From positions 3,748,001-3,812,000 of the forward strand of contig NZ_CP094669.1 of assembly GCF_022827545.1 (NCBI RefSeq): a stretch of DNA of 64,000 nt, given 5' to 3'. The DNA is from Hymenobacter tibetensis (GTDB lineage Bacteria; Bacteroidota; Bacteroidia; Cytophagales; Hymenobacteraceae). Below the pieces are notes generated by a model. It was not told where the DNA came from and ran no database searches. It saw only the letters and a program-made list of their open reading frames with translations. A program made the translations under genes and the position numbers. Shown here piece after piece: positions 1-7,519 of the stretch; position 1 is the first letter of the stretch, and each line of letters opens with the position of its first letter.

Positions 1-74
1 TGACTGGTCGCCTATTGGAACACCTAACTAAAGAATCGACCGTTTCTAAACAGCCTATCTGAAGTTGTTCGCAC

Positions 75-545
75 CTATAAGGGAGTAGGAGCAACTTGCC
101 AAGCTGAAGCTAAGAGCTGTACGCCTGCTCGCTGGTGCTCTATTTCGCTGGTGCTTTGCCAGCCGCCACTTTCTATTAGGGCAACCGCGATGTAGGCCAG
201 CGCTTCCGTTGTCGTAGAGGCCTGCCCGCGTACAAGCACAGTGGCTTCCAGCGGAGTGATCTTAGGGCGGCAGTACTCAATTCGGTACCCGCTCTGATTA
301 CCAATAACCAGGACGCCCCAATTATCGCTGGCATTGTAATACGGTTGATCCTGCAACAGCAGATGATAGTGTGAGGTCAGTCCCCACAGCGGAGTGGTAA
401 CAAACTGTTGTTTCACACGCTCGATCAAAGCCAACATGGCATTACCAATCTGTATCGTCTCCCAAGTGTTATCGGGTACGAGTAATTCCTGGTAAAATGA
501 CTCTAACGTTTGGCTTGGCTGCGACTGACTACGGACGAAGGGCAT
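75..545 (-). CDS. Hypothetical protein (orphan, 156 aa)
   Basis: I do not recognise this protein. It is a soluble-looking 156-residue product without a signal peptide or membrane segment. The middle contains a hydrophobic strand (WGVLVIGNQSGYRIEY) and the C-terminal third a probable helix (EALAYIAVALIESGGW). It stands alone on the minus strand. Its size and lack of family resemble the other orphan genes at 36-37 kb and 48-50 kb, but I see no direct sequence similarity. The ATG at 543-545 is the first in the frame. No function is proposed. Confidence 0.6.
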   Translation of the reverse strand: MPFVRSQSQPSQTLESFYQELLVPDNTWETIQIGNAMLALIERVKQQFVTTPLWGLTSHYHLLLQDQPYYNASDNWGVLVIGNQSGYRIEYCRPKITPLEATVLVRGQASTTTEALAYIAVALIESGGWQSTSEIEHQRAGVQLLASAWQVAPTPL

Positions 546-677
546 GGCAGATCTTTTTCAGATAATCAGTGTACCTCTTTAGATAAGGACTCCGTCGGCT
601 ATCCTATGCGAAAAGGCAGGCAAACTACTGAAGTTGCGGCAAATGGTCATTTACTGGAGGGCAAACCACCCCACACA

Positions 678-713
678 AACGGCCCGGAAACGCAGGGTTT
701 CCGGGCCGTTTTT
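678..713 (+). terminator. Strong intrinsic terminator without an obvious plus-strand gene
   Basis: Two perfectly complementary 14-base arms (678-691 and 697-710) enclose a 5-base loop and are followed by a short T run, a textbook rho-independent terminator on the plus strand. No convincing plus-strand protein gene lies between 546 and 678, so the terminated transcript is unknown. It may be a small RNA or the trace of a lost gene. The rest of the 546-844 gap shows nothing else I can name. Confidence 0.8.
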
Positions 714-844
714 CACTACCGTTTATTAAAGGGCTGAGAGGACTCTTTCTTCCGCTACGCAAGCTCAACTGCGCTATTTAGGGGATAGCGCAGGCGTAAG
801 AACAGTACTTCTTGGCTCTCGGGCCGAGCGGCTAAGGAGCGACG

Positions 845-1168
845 CTACGTGGGATTTTCGCTCACCCGCTGGGTGGGGAGCACTTCCCACGGGCTCGCCA
901 GCAGGGGCCGCACCAATGCCAGGATACCGGGTACGGCGGGATGCGTGGGGTGGGCGGCTACGGCCTCCTCGTTGGCCCAGCCGGCCAGCAGCACGAACGC
1001 AGTAGGGTCCTCGGCCTGCACCAACAGGTGGTAATACAAGCAGCCGGGTTCGCGGCGGACGGGCTCGATGAGTTCGAGCAGGAGTCCCTGCACCCGCTGA
1101 CGGTGCGCCGGCTGGCTTCGAATCGTCACGAGCAGGTGACGTTCGGCCGATTTGTCGAGGGTAGTCAT
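845..1168 (-). CDS. Antibiotic biosynthesis monooxygenase (ABM) family protein
   Basis: This is a 107-residue single-domain ABM-type protein. ABM domains form dimeric ferredoxin-like barrels that oxidise quinones or similar aromatics, often without a cofactor. The typical layout is visible: a first strand HLLVTIRSQPAHRQRV, then a helix LLLELIEPVRREPGCLYYHL, then VLLAGWANEEAVAAHPTHPA. I chose the ATG at 1166-1168 because the upstream 66 codons of the frame read as out-of-frame shadow of the neighbouring oxidoreductase. It lies 43 bases downstream of that gene on the same strand, so the two probably form an operon under the divergent HxlR regulator. The substrate is unknown. Confidence 0.85.
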   Translation of the reverse strand: MTTLDKSAERHLLVTIRSQPAHRQRVQGLLLELIEPVRREPGCLYYHLLVQAEDPTAFVLLAGWANEEAVAAHPTHPAVPGILALVRPLLASPWEVLPTQRVSENPT

Positions 1169-1211
1169 GGTAAATGAGCAGTAAGTTGGGGTGTTAAAAG
1201 GCTCTTTGCTT

Positions 1212-2294
1212 TTACGCGACGGTGAGCACAATTTTGCCCTGCAGGTGTCCGCGGGCGGCGCGTTCGTGCGCCTGACGCGCCTCGGCCAGCGGAAACGTGC
1301 TGTCGATGACCACGCGCACCGTGCCGGCCGCCAGCAAGCGTCCCAATTCCGCGAGCTGCGCGCCATGGGAGCGCACCTGGGTCATCGAAACCGCAATGCC
1401 TTGCTGGGCGGCCTGCTCGGTAGCGGTGAAGCCCAAGAACACGGGGAATAGTGCCCCACCCCGGCGGAGCGTGCGCAGGAAACGGTCCGTGGTCGGGCCA
1501 CTCAGCGTATCGAGCACCAGGTCCACGTCCTGCACGATTTCCTCGGCCGGAGCCTGGGTATAGTCGAGGAACTCGTCGGCTCCCAACTCGCGCAACAGCG
1601 CTTCGTGTTTGCTCGACGCCACGGCGATAACATGTGCGCCCTGCCATTTGGCCAGCTGCACCGCCAGGTGGCCCACGCCGCCCGCGGCCCCGTTCACCAG
1701 CACCCGCTGACCCTGCAGCGGTACCGGGCGATGCGGCTCCGCTTGGAATGGATTTGGCGCGGTGTGTCCCAACTCAATCAGGTACTGCCACGCCGTTAGC
1801 CCGGACATCGGGGCGCCTGCCGCTTGCACGTGGTCAAGGCCGGCCGGCTTATGGGCTAGGTCCGTAGCCGGTGCGGCCACATACTCCGCATAGCCTTGGC
1901 TTTCCCCTACGCTCGGAAAGCGAATCATCCCAAACACTTCCTCGCCGACGGCGAAACCCGTTACATCTGGGGCTATGGCGGCGACGACGCCCGACACATC
2001 CGTGCCCAAGATGAGGGGGAAGGAAACGGAAGGTTGCCACGTCGGCGGCAACTTCTTGTACCCGTCGCGCAGGTACCAGTCGGGTGGATTGAGGCCAATG
2101 GCGTGTACGCGCACGAGCACTTCCCCTGGCTTCAGCTTGGGCCGGGGCGCTACCTCGTAGCGCAGCACCTCGGGGCCCCCAAATTCGTACTGGCGTACTG
2201 CCTGCATCGTCCCGGCGGTGGCGGTGGCTCGTGCTACTTCGTGTGGTTGGTCGGCAATCGTCTGCTGTTCTAACTTGATTCCTGTTGTGGCCAT
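1212..2294 (-). CDS. NADP-dependent quinone-oxidoreductase-like MDR protein
   Basis: This 360-residue medium-chain dehydrogenase/reductase belongs to the zinc-free quinone oxidoreductase group. The N-terminal GroES-like half carries FGGPEVLRYEV and VHAIGLNPPDWYLRDG. The Rossmann half carries the nucleotide-binding motif VNGAAGGVGHLAVQLA, and LRELGADEFLDYTQ follows. The ATG at 2292-2294 (MATTGIKLEQQ) was preferred: the longer frame begins at a TTG inside the promoter region, and a further internal Met at MQAVRQYEFGG could also serve. The gene is divergent from an HxlR regulator, the usual arrangement for electrophile- or quinone-induced reductases, and is followed by an ABM monooxygenase. Confidence 0.9.
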   Translation of the reverse strand: MATTGIKLEQQTIADQPHEVARATATAGTMQAVRQYEFGGPEVLRYEVAPRPKLKPGEVLVRVHAIGLNPPDWYLRDGYKKLPPTWQPSVSFPLILGTDVSGVVAAIAPDVTGFAVGEEVFGMIRFPSVGESQGYAEYVAAPATDLAHKPAGLDHVQAAGAPMSGLTAWQYLIELGHTAPNPFQAEPHRPVPLQGQRVLVNGAAGGVGHLAVQLAKWQGAHVIAVASSKHEALLRELGADEFLDYTQAPAEEIVQDVDLVLDTLSGPTTDRFLRTLRRGGALFPVFLGFTATEQAAQQGIAVSMTQVRSHGAQLAELGRLLAAGTVRVVIDSTFPLAEARQAHERAARGHLQGKIVLTVA

Positions 2295-2382
2295 GATAGA
2301 GGTGAGTAGGTAATGAAGCAGCGGCTGGTTCCTTGGGTCAACGGTCGTTGAGGAGACCAACCGGCTAGCGGAGCGTAAAAGT

Positions 2383-2427
2383 ACCAGTGATTGGTATACC
2401 TTTGTAACCAGTATCACCAAGTATACC
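2383..2427 (+). promoter_or_regulatory. Divergent promoter/operator between oxidoreductase and HxlR regulator
   Basis: Two imperfect direct repeats begin with ACCAGT and end with TATACC (2383-2400 and 2407-2427). The first contains the palindrome GGTATACC at 2393-2400. The sequence TACCTTTG at 2397-2404 is a perfect match to the Bacteroidota -7 box TAnnTTTG and lies 38 bases before the HxlR start codon. Overlap of the box with the repeat suggests that the regulator represses its own promoter. The boxes are seen; binding is inferred. Confidence 0.55.
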
Positions 2428-2434
2428 GCCTCCT

Positions 2435-2779
2435 ATGAAACGTTGCCCACCGCTTGGCGACCCTGCCGCGCTCCGTGCCCTCCAGGACGCGCTCTACGTA
2501 GTCGGGGGCAAATGGAAGCTACCCATCGTCCAGTCTATTTGCAACGGCAACCACCGGTTCCGGGACATCGAGCGCAGTATCCCGGGCATTACCACGCGCA
2601 TGCTGTCTAAAGAGTTGAAGGAACTGGAAATGAACGGCATCATTTCCCGCACGGTCCATGCCGATATCCCGGTTACCGTCTTGTATGAGCCGACGGACTA
2701 CAGCAAAGTGTACGGCCCCATCATCATGGCCATGATTGAGTTTGGTCTCGTGCACCAGCAAAAGATGAAAGCGCGATAA
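2435..2779 (+). CDS. HxlR-family winged-helix transcriptional regulator
   Basis: This 114-residue protein has the full HxlR (DUF24) winged helix: LYVVGGKWKLPIVQSICNG, then RFRDIERSIPGITTRMLS, then KELKELEMNGIISRTV, and the wing VPVTVLYEPTDY-like segment. HxlR proteins act as dimers and often sense electrophiles or quinones through cysteines. Here a Cys lies near the N-terminus (KRCPPLGDP) and another in SICNGN. It is transcribed divergently from the oxidoreductase/ABM pair, which it most likely controls. A decayed relative lies at 16244-16480 and an intact one at 47131-47538. Confidence 0.92.
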   Translation: MKRCPPLGDPAALRALQDALYVVGGKWKLPIVQSICNGNHRFRDIERSIPGITTRMLSKELKELEMNGIISRTVHADIPVTVLYEPTDYSKVYGPIIMAMIEFGLVHQQKMKAR

Positions 2780-2874
2780 CGGCTTCTCTTGACACCACGC
2801 CGCCTACCCTGTCAACCAACCATCTTACTGGAGGCCATTCTATTCTACTCCCCGGCCTTTTTCTTCTGCTTTCT

Positions 2875-4197
2875 ATGAGTACCGCCCGCGAACAGCAAAA
2901 CATTGAATGGAAAGAGTCCTGGCGGGAAGATTACTTCAAGTGGATTTGTGGTTTTGCCAATGCGCAGGGCGGCCGCATCTACCTGGGGAAAAATGACGCC
3001 GGGCAGGTCGTGGGCTTGGCTAACAGCCGAAAATTGCTGGAAGACTTACCCAACCAAGTGCGGGATTTGTTGGGCATCCTGGTGGAGGTCAACCGGCATG
3101 AGCAGGACGAGCTGGAGTACGTGGAAATTGTCGTCGAGCCGTACCCCTACCCGATTAGTTACCGCGGGCAATATCACTACCGCAGCGGCAACACGAAGCA
3201 GGAAGGCCCCGCGTTAAGCGCCTTTTTGCTCCAGAAGCAGGGCAAACGTTGGGACGGCGTCCCGGTGCCCGGCCTTACGACCACCGATCTATCGGCGAGT
3301 GCCTTCGACCTCTTCCGGCAGCGCGCCGCCAAAAGTGGGCGGGTGGACGAGCAGGTGTTGCAAGATAGCAACGAGGCTTTGTTGGAAAACCTGAACTTGG
3401 TAGAGGGCGAGTACCTGAAGCGGGCGGCGGTCCTGCTGCTCCACCCGACCCCCGAGAAGTATGTGACGGGCGCCTACGTCAAGATTGGCTTTTTTGCGAC
3501 CGACGACGATCTGCGCTACCAAGATGAGGTGCACGGGCCCCTGCTGCTGCAAGTGGAACGCACGCTCAAGCTGCTGCAGACCAAGTACAGCAAACAGCAG
3601 GTCCGGTATGAAGGCGCCAGCCGCGTAGAGGAACCGGCCTTCCCGGTCCTGGCCGTGCGCGAAGCCCTGCTCAATGCTCTGGCGCATAAAGATTATAGTG
3701 GCGGCACCCCGGTACAGATCAGCGTGTATGACCACCGCCTGTACGTGTGGAACGAGGGTTACTTACCGGATCAGTGGACGGTGGAGAATCTGCTGCGCAA
3801 GCATCCGTCCAAGCCCTTCAATCCGGAGGTAGCCAACACGCTGTTCCGGGCCGGCTACATCGAATCCTGGGGGCGCGGCACCTTAAAAATGGTAGCCGAG
3901 TGTCGAGCCGCTCGGCTACCAGATCCTAGCTTCCGCTTCGAGGCTTCGGGTTTCGTAGTGGAATTCAGCACGTACACCTCTAGTTATTGGCATGCGAAAG
4001 GCGTACGAATGGACCTGATTCCCGTGCTGCTCTATACGGGGCAACACGGCACGGTCACGAACTCACTCGTGCAGCAGCAGTTGGGCGTCAGTAAACCGAC
4101 GGCCACCCGCTATTTAGGGGAGCTAGAAAAAGGGGGCTACTTACAAAAAATCGGTAAAACGGGGGTTGGCACGCAGTACACGTTAAAGGGCTCGTAA
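2875..4197 (+). CDS. AlbA_2 (Schlafen-type) ATP-binding protein with C-terminal winged helix
   Basis: This is a 440-residue protein of the RecG-like/Schlafen AlbA_2 group. Residues about 8-125 form the AlbA_2 domain (NIEWKESWREDYFKWICGFANAQGG-type start, seen as IEWKES and FANAQGGRIYLG). Residues about 255-345 form a GHKL-like ATP-binding segment (VREALLNALAHKDYSG, then VWNEGYLP and ESWGRGTLK). Residues about 385-440 form a winged helix (QQQLGVSKPTATRYLGELEK). Such proteins are thought to be DNA- or RNA-linked transcriptional regulators, and related ones occur in defence islands. It is monocistronic, so no partner can be named. Confidence 0.85.
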   Translation: MSTAREQQNIEWKESWREDYFKWICGFANAQGGRIYLGKNDAGQVVGLANSRKLLEDLPNQVRDLLGILVEVNRHEQDELEYVEIVVEPYPYPISYRGQYHYRSGNTKQEGPALSAFLLQKQGKRWDGVPVPGLTTTDLSASAFDLFRQRAAKSGRVDEQVLQDSNEALLENLNLVEGEYLKRAAVLLLHPTPEKYVTGAYVKIGFFATDDDLRYQDEVHGPLLLQVERTLKLLQTKYSKQQVRYEGASRVEEPAFPVLAVREALLNALAHKDYSGGTPVQISVYDHRLYVWNEGYLPDQWTVENLLRKHPSKPFNPEVANTLFRAGYIESWGRGTLKMVAECRAARLPDPSFRFEASGFVVEFSTYTSSYWHAKGVRMDLIPVLLYTGQHGTVTNSLVQQQLGVSKPTATRYLGELEKGGYLQKIGKTGVGTQYTLKGS

Positions 4198-4491
4198 AGG
4201 GCTCAGCATAGGAGGCACCCCGTGTTGCAAAACTGTATAAGAAGTGCAGAAAGCCCGTTTTTAGCGAGCAGGCTGGTCCTACGAAAGGGCTCAGGAAGAA
4301 ACACAGCGGGGGCTACTAAGAGGTTATCCTACTTCTTAGGAGGTTATCGAACAAGTAGAGTACCTCCTCCGCTTGGACACTGACGCATCGAGTGGCTCGT
4401 CACGAAGGAAAGACGCCCCAGGCGCAAGAGGAAGTACTGCTTTACCCGGACAGGGAGCCAGAAATTCGCGCGCAGCGTCATTTCAACTAAG
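4198..4491. other. Non-coding gap
   Basis: No convincing gene is visible between the AlbA_2 protein and the next promoter block. The segment GCTTGGACACTGACG near 4372 recalls the CTTGGACA arm of the hairpin repeats at 57.5 and 61.0 kb, but the match is too short to count. Confidence 0.5.
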
Positions 4492-4541
4492 ACAAAGGGC
4501 ATTTTGGTTAAACCCGCTGCTCAGCCAGCGGCGACCTTTGT
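4492..4541 (+). promoter_or_regulatory. Promoter block shared with the 21.2-kb AraC cassette
   Basis: Aligned without gaps to 21155-21204, 34 of 50 positions are identical. The matches concentrate in the first 27 positions (22 identical, including ATTTTGG at 4501-4507 versus GTTTTGG) and the last 9 (GACCTTTGT, all identical). The two conserved parts lie the same 41 bases apart at both sites. GACCTTTG at 4533-4540 resembles the -7 box and is 37 bases before the ATG. The upstream part is probably the binding site of the AraC protein encoded at the end of each operon. Confidence 0.7.
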
Positions 4542-4569
4542 CTCGTTAACCAACCGAAAATAACTACTT

Positions 4570-5544
4570 ATGAAAGCGGTTAGAATTCATGCCTTTGGCG
4601 GACCTGAGGTTCTGCAAGTAGAAGAGGTGGCGCGGCCGGTACCGGCCGCCGACGAACTCCTCGTCAAGGTGTACGCCAGCGGCGTAAACCCAGTAGATTG
4701 GAGCATTCGCGAAGGCGGCAACGACGCGCTGCGGGCTTATCTGACCCTGCCGATGACCCTAGGCTGGGACGCAGCCGGCGTGGTGGCAGCGGTAGGCAGC
4801 GAGGTCACCGGCTTTCAGGTAGGCGATGCTGTCTATGGCGAGCCCAACTTCCCCGGCAATGGCAGCTACGCGGAGTACTGCGCGGCCAAAGCCAGCCAGT
4901 TTGCCCACAAGCCCCAACGTCTCGACTTTATCGCCGCGGCGGGCGTGCCGCTAGCCGGCCTCACGGCCTGGACGGGCCTCTTCGAGCACGGAAAGCTGCA
5001 GCCGGGCCAGCGCGTGCTTGTTCAGGGGGCTTCGGGCGGCGTGGGTGGTTTTGCGGTGCAGTTTGCCAAAGCCAAGGGGTCGTATGTGATCGGCACCGCC
5101 TCGGCCGGCAACCTGGACTATGTCAAGCAGCTGGGCGCTGACGAGGTCATTGACTACCGCAGCCAGGAACTAGCGGCGCTGGTGCACGAGGTGGACGTGG
5201 TGCTGGAAGCCTCACCGGTGCGCGATAACACCGAGCGAGTGCGCGCCGTGGCCGTGTTGAAGAAAGGCGGCATTTTCGTCAGCGTCAATGTCGATTTCCC
5301 TTTCAATGAAGCCATGCAGGCGGCGCTGACCCAGCAGCAGGCCACCGGCGCACTGGCAGCCAACCAGCCCCGGCAGGACTGGCTGCAGGAAATTGCCCAG
5401 CTCATTGATGCCGGCCAGGTGAACGTCTTGGTTAGCAGTGTCTATCCGCTGGCGCAGGTGGCCGACGCCCACCGTGAAAGCCAGACGTGGCGCGTGCGGG
5501 GCAAGCTGGTGCTGGAAATAGCCAAAGACGGCGAGCAGGCATGA
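4570..5544 (+). CDS. NADP-dependent zinc-free alcohol/quinone oxidoreductase (MDR)
   Basis: This 324-residue MDR protein begins MKAVRIHAFGGPEVLQVEEV. It has the GroES-like half (VYASGVNPVDWSIREGG, then LGWDAAGVVAAVG) and the Rossmann half with VQGASGGVGGFAVQFAKAKG as the NADP-binding loop, followed by LGADEVIDYRSQE. No zinc-binding cysteines are present, consistent with the quinone/enone reductase type. It is the first gene of an operon whose second gene, an AraC regulator, overlaps its stop codon by ATGA. It sits behind the conserved promoter block at 4492-4541. It is similar in layout to the MDR gene at 1212-2294. Confidence 0.92.
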   Translation: MKAVRIHAFGGPEVLQVEEVARPVPAADELLVKVYASGVNPVDWSIREGGNDALRAYLTLPMTLGWDAAGVVAAVGSEVTGFQVGDAVYGEPNFPGNGSYAEYCAAKASQFAHKPQRLDFIAAAGVPLAGLTAWTGLFEHGKLQPGQRVLVQGASGGVGGFAVQFAKAKGSYVIGTASAGNLDYVKQLGADEVIDYRSQELAALVHEVDVVLEASPVRDNTERVRAVAVLKKGGIFVSVNVDFPFNEAMQAALTQQQATGALAANQPRQDWLQEIAQLIDAGQVNVLVSSVYPLAQVADAHRESQTWRVRGKLVLEIAKDGEQA

Positions 5545-6449
5545 GGCGCTTCTCCACAATAGGCGCGTTTCACGCCTTTGTACACCTGCCCCCGCCCCAG
5601 CACCCCCTGCTCAGCGTGGTGGACGTGAGCACCGTGCCGCATCAGTACGGCGCGGAGCCCACAAGTATGGTGCTGGATTTCTACGCCATTTCTGTCAAGC
5701 GCATGCGCAACGTGCGCGTGCATTACGGGCAGCACCCGTTTGACTTCAACGAAGGCGTCCTCTCGTTCATGGCGCCTCACCAGGTATTCAGCATGGCGGT
5801 GGCCGACCCAGCCGCGGAAGTGGAAAAATCCGGGTGGGTGGTGTATATCCACCCGGATTTTCTGTGGAATACGCCGCTGGCCAAAACCATTCAGCAATAC
5901 GATTTCTGGGATTACGCGCTCAAAGAAGCACTGTTTCTGTCCGCCAAGGAAGAGGCCACCATCCTGGGCCTCATCGGGGCCATGGAGCAGGAGTACGCGG
6001 CCAATCTTGACCGGTTCAGCAAGCCGATTATCGTCTCGCACGTGGAAAGCCTGCTGCAATACGCCGACCGGTTTTACCACCGCCAGTTCCTGACCCGTGA
6101 AAAGGCCAACCACGAGGTGCTTGAACGGCTGGAAACCCTGCTGCACTCTTATTTCAATGGCGCGGATGTGACCGAACGAGGCCTGCCGACGGTGCACTAC
6201 GTGGCCGACTGCCTGCAGCTGTCCCCTAAGTACTTAAGCAACCTGCTGCGCGTCGTTACGGGACAAAACACCCAGCAGCACATTCACGCCAAGCTGATCG
6301 CTAAAGCCAAGGAAAAGCTGTCGACCACCACGTTGACCGTCAGCGAAATTGCCTATGAGCTCGGGTTCGAGCATGTGCCCTCGTTCAGCAAGCTGTTCAA
6401 GGCCAAAACGAGCCTGTCGCCTTTGGCGTTTAGAACCTCTTTTACTTGA
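5541..6449 (+). CDS. AraC-family transcriptional regulator (paralogue of the 22.7-kb gene)
   Basis: This 302-residue protein starts at the ATG overlapping the upstream stop (ATGA), implying translational coupling. The N-terminal about 190 residues form a cupin-like sensor region (VDVSTVPHQYG, VHYGQHPFDFNEGVLSFM, then SGWVVYIHPDFLWNTPLA with an extra K before SGW). The C-terminal AraC DNA-binding domain covers about residues 215-302, ending in VSEIAYELGFEHVPSFSKLF. The protein is clearly paralogous to the product of 22754-23674, with near-identical segments such as TGQNTQQ and KAKEKLSTT. It probably autoregulates the operon through 4492-4541. Confidence 0.92.
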   Translation: MRRFSTIGAFHAFVHLPPPQHPLLSVVDVSTVPHQYGAEPTSMVLDFYAISVKRMRNVRVHYGQHPFDFNEGVLSFMAPHQVFSMAVADPAAEVEKSGWVVYIHPDFLWNTPLAKTIQQYDFWDYALKEALFLSAKEEATILGLIGAMEQEYAANLDRFSKPIIVSHVESLLQYADRFYHRQFLTREKANHEVLERLETLLHSYFNGADVTERGLPTVHYVADCLQLSPKYLSNLLRVVTGQNTQQHIHAKLIAKAKEKLSTTTLTVSEIAYELGFEHVPSFSKLFKAKTSLSPLAFRTSFT

Positions 6450-6693
6450 CCACAAGACGAACCACCCTGGCTTAATTGCCGCTTAGCAGATGTTGATCAA
6501 GCCGGTGCAGGGCTCGGCCGGAGGCTTATCCTAGTTGTTTTCCCTACTTAGTACACCTGGCTTTGGTCACCTGCGCCACGTCGCACGCTGCCAAAAAGGC
6601 CACCGAGAGCTTGGCGCCATCCGATGGGGAAATGGCGCCATCCCAAAAAATGGTCGTTTACCCGTACAACCTATCAAGTAATCGGCCTAAACG

Positions 6694-6733
6694 CTGAAAG
6701 CGTCCACTAGCCTGAGCTAATGGACGCTTTCAG
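6694..6733. terminator. Long perfect stem-loop
   Basis: Arms 6694-6706 and 6721-6733 are perfectly complementary over 13 bases. After one mismatch, an inner 4-base stem (6708-6711 with 6716-6719) encloses a CTGA tetraloop. It lies just beyond the 3' end of a minus-strand SDR fragment and downstream of the plus-strand AraC gene, so it may end transcription from either side. There is no T run. Confidence 0.6.
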
Positions 6734-6759
6734 TTGAAACGCGAGACAAGAGTAAAAAC

Positions 6760-6895
6760 TTAATTCAAGTAGTGGCCAGCACCTATGCCGCCGTCAACGT
6801 CGATTAAGGCACCAGTTACATAGGTATTGGTTGCAATGGCATAAATCATTTGGGCAACTTCCTCCGGCTCACCAATACGTTTCTCTCGTATTCGC
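6760..6895 (-). pseudogene. SDR C-terminal fragment
   Basis: The minus strand, ending at the TAA at 6760-6762, encodes about 45 residues typical of a short-chain dehydrogenase C-terminus: KRIGEPEEVAQMIYAI, then TNTYVTGALIDVDGG and GAGHYLN. Upstream of about 6895 the frame meets stop codons and the SDR similarity ends. The catalytic and nucleotide-binding parts are missing, so this is a remnant. It is joined directly to a fragment of an unrelated regulator on the other strand. Confidence 0.75.
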
Positions 6896-7131
6896 CTACT
6901 CTAACGCTAGCCGAGACCCTGGAACCAACTAGTGATGGCAGTCGCGTGCCGGCCGCAACCGAGGTGGTACGGCCCTTGCAGGACTCTATGCGGGCGGCCA
7001 TTCTGGCCGCGCTGGCGCAGGCAGGCAATCGGGTGCGCGGCAGCGGCGGCGCAGCAGAACTTCTGGCGATTAAACCCACTACGTTAGAGGCACGAATGAA
7101 AAAACTAGGGATTAGCGTGGCGCGGGAATAA
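6896..7131 (+). pseudogene. Sigma-54 activator C-terminal (Fis-type HTH) fragment
   Basis: The plus-strand frame ending at 7131 reads as the extreme C-terminus of an NtrC/NorR/FhlA-type activator. A linker is followed by MRAAILAALAQAGNRVRGSG and GGAAELLAIKPTTLEARMKK, then LGISVARE. The GGAAELL...PTTL...RMKKLGI pattern is characteristic of that Fis-like HTH. The AAA+ and sensor domains are absent. An in-frame ATG at 6850 lies in the neighbouring SDR fragment, so any product would be chimeric. I regard it as debris rather than a working gene. Confidence 0.7.
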
Positions 7132-7451
7132 ACAAGCAGAATCAGCTGCTGGTGGCTATCACCTGATTTCATCACTAAGTGTACTGAAGGCAGCACGCTT
7201 GCCGAACCAGCACGTAAAGAGCAGTTAGCTGTGTAGGGGGTGGGCGTAGTGCCAACAGTGTAGCATGTAGTTAGGAGGCCGGGGCGCAAATGTGATAGTC
7301 ACTGGCCTCAAAAAAATCCTCTATAGCAGTCAATCTTCATTTAGTCTAGCCGTTCTTCTTGGAGCGGCCGACTGTAAATACTACCTTCCTCGCCCTTACA
7401 TTAGTGCTTTTTTTGTAACGTTAAACTGTAGCCGGTGCTGGCCTAGAGGAA
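7132..7451. other. Non-coding gap
   Basis: Between the regulator fragment and the nrdB terminator I see no gene with recognisable protein content. The frames open here lack any family pattern. Confidence 0.5.
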
Positions 7452-7492
7452 GACAGGTGCGTAAGCTGCAGAAGCCGGCTCACGCACCTGTC
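7452..7492 (-). terminator. Probable nrdB terminator hairpin
   Basis: Arms 7452-7462 and 7482-7492 are perfectly complementary over 11 bases with a 19-base loop that contains a further short AGC/GCT pairing. The hairpin lies 28 bases beyond the nrdB stop codon on the minus strand. No long T tract follows. Confidence 0.65.
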
Positions 7493-7519
7493 GCATTAAC
7501 TGGCCGGCTAGCTTATACG

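Noticed and set aside
510..737. 75-codon plus-strand frame across the terminator
   Set aside because: It overlaps the 3' end region of another gene and runs through a 14-bp terminator stem; its translation has no family features.
2397..2404. TTG at 2420 as start of the MDR gene at 1212-2294
   Set aside because: It would place the first 42 codons inside the divergent promoter with its -7 box and repeats, and the added residues do not resemble the family.
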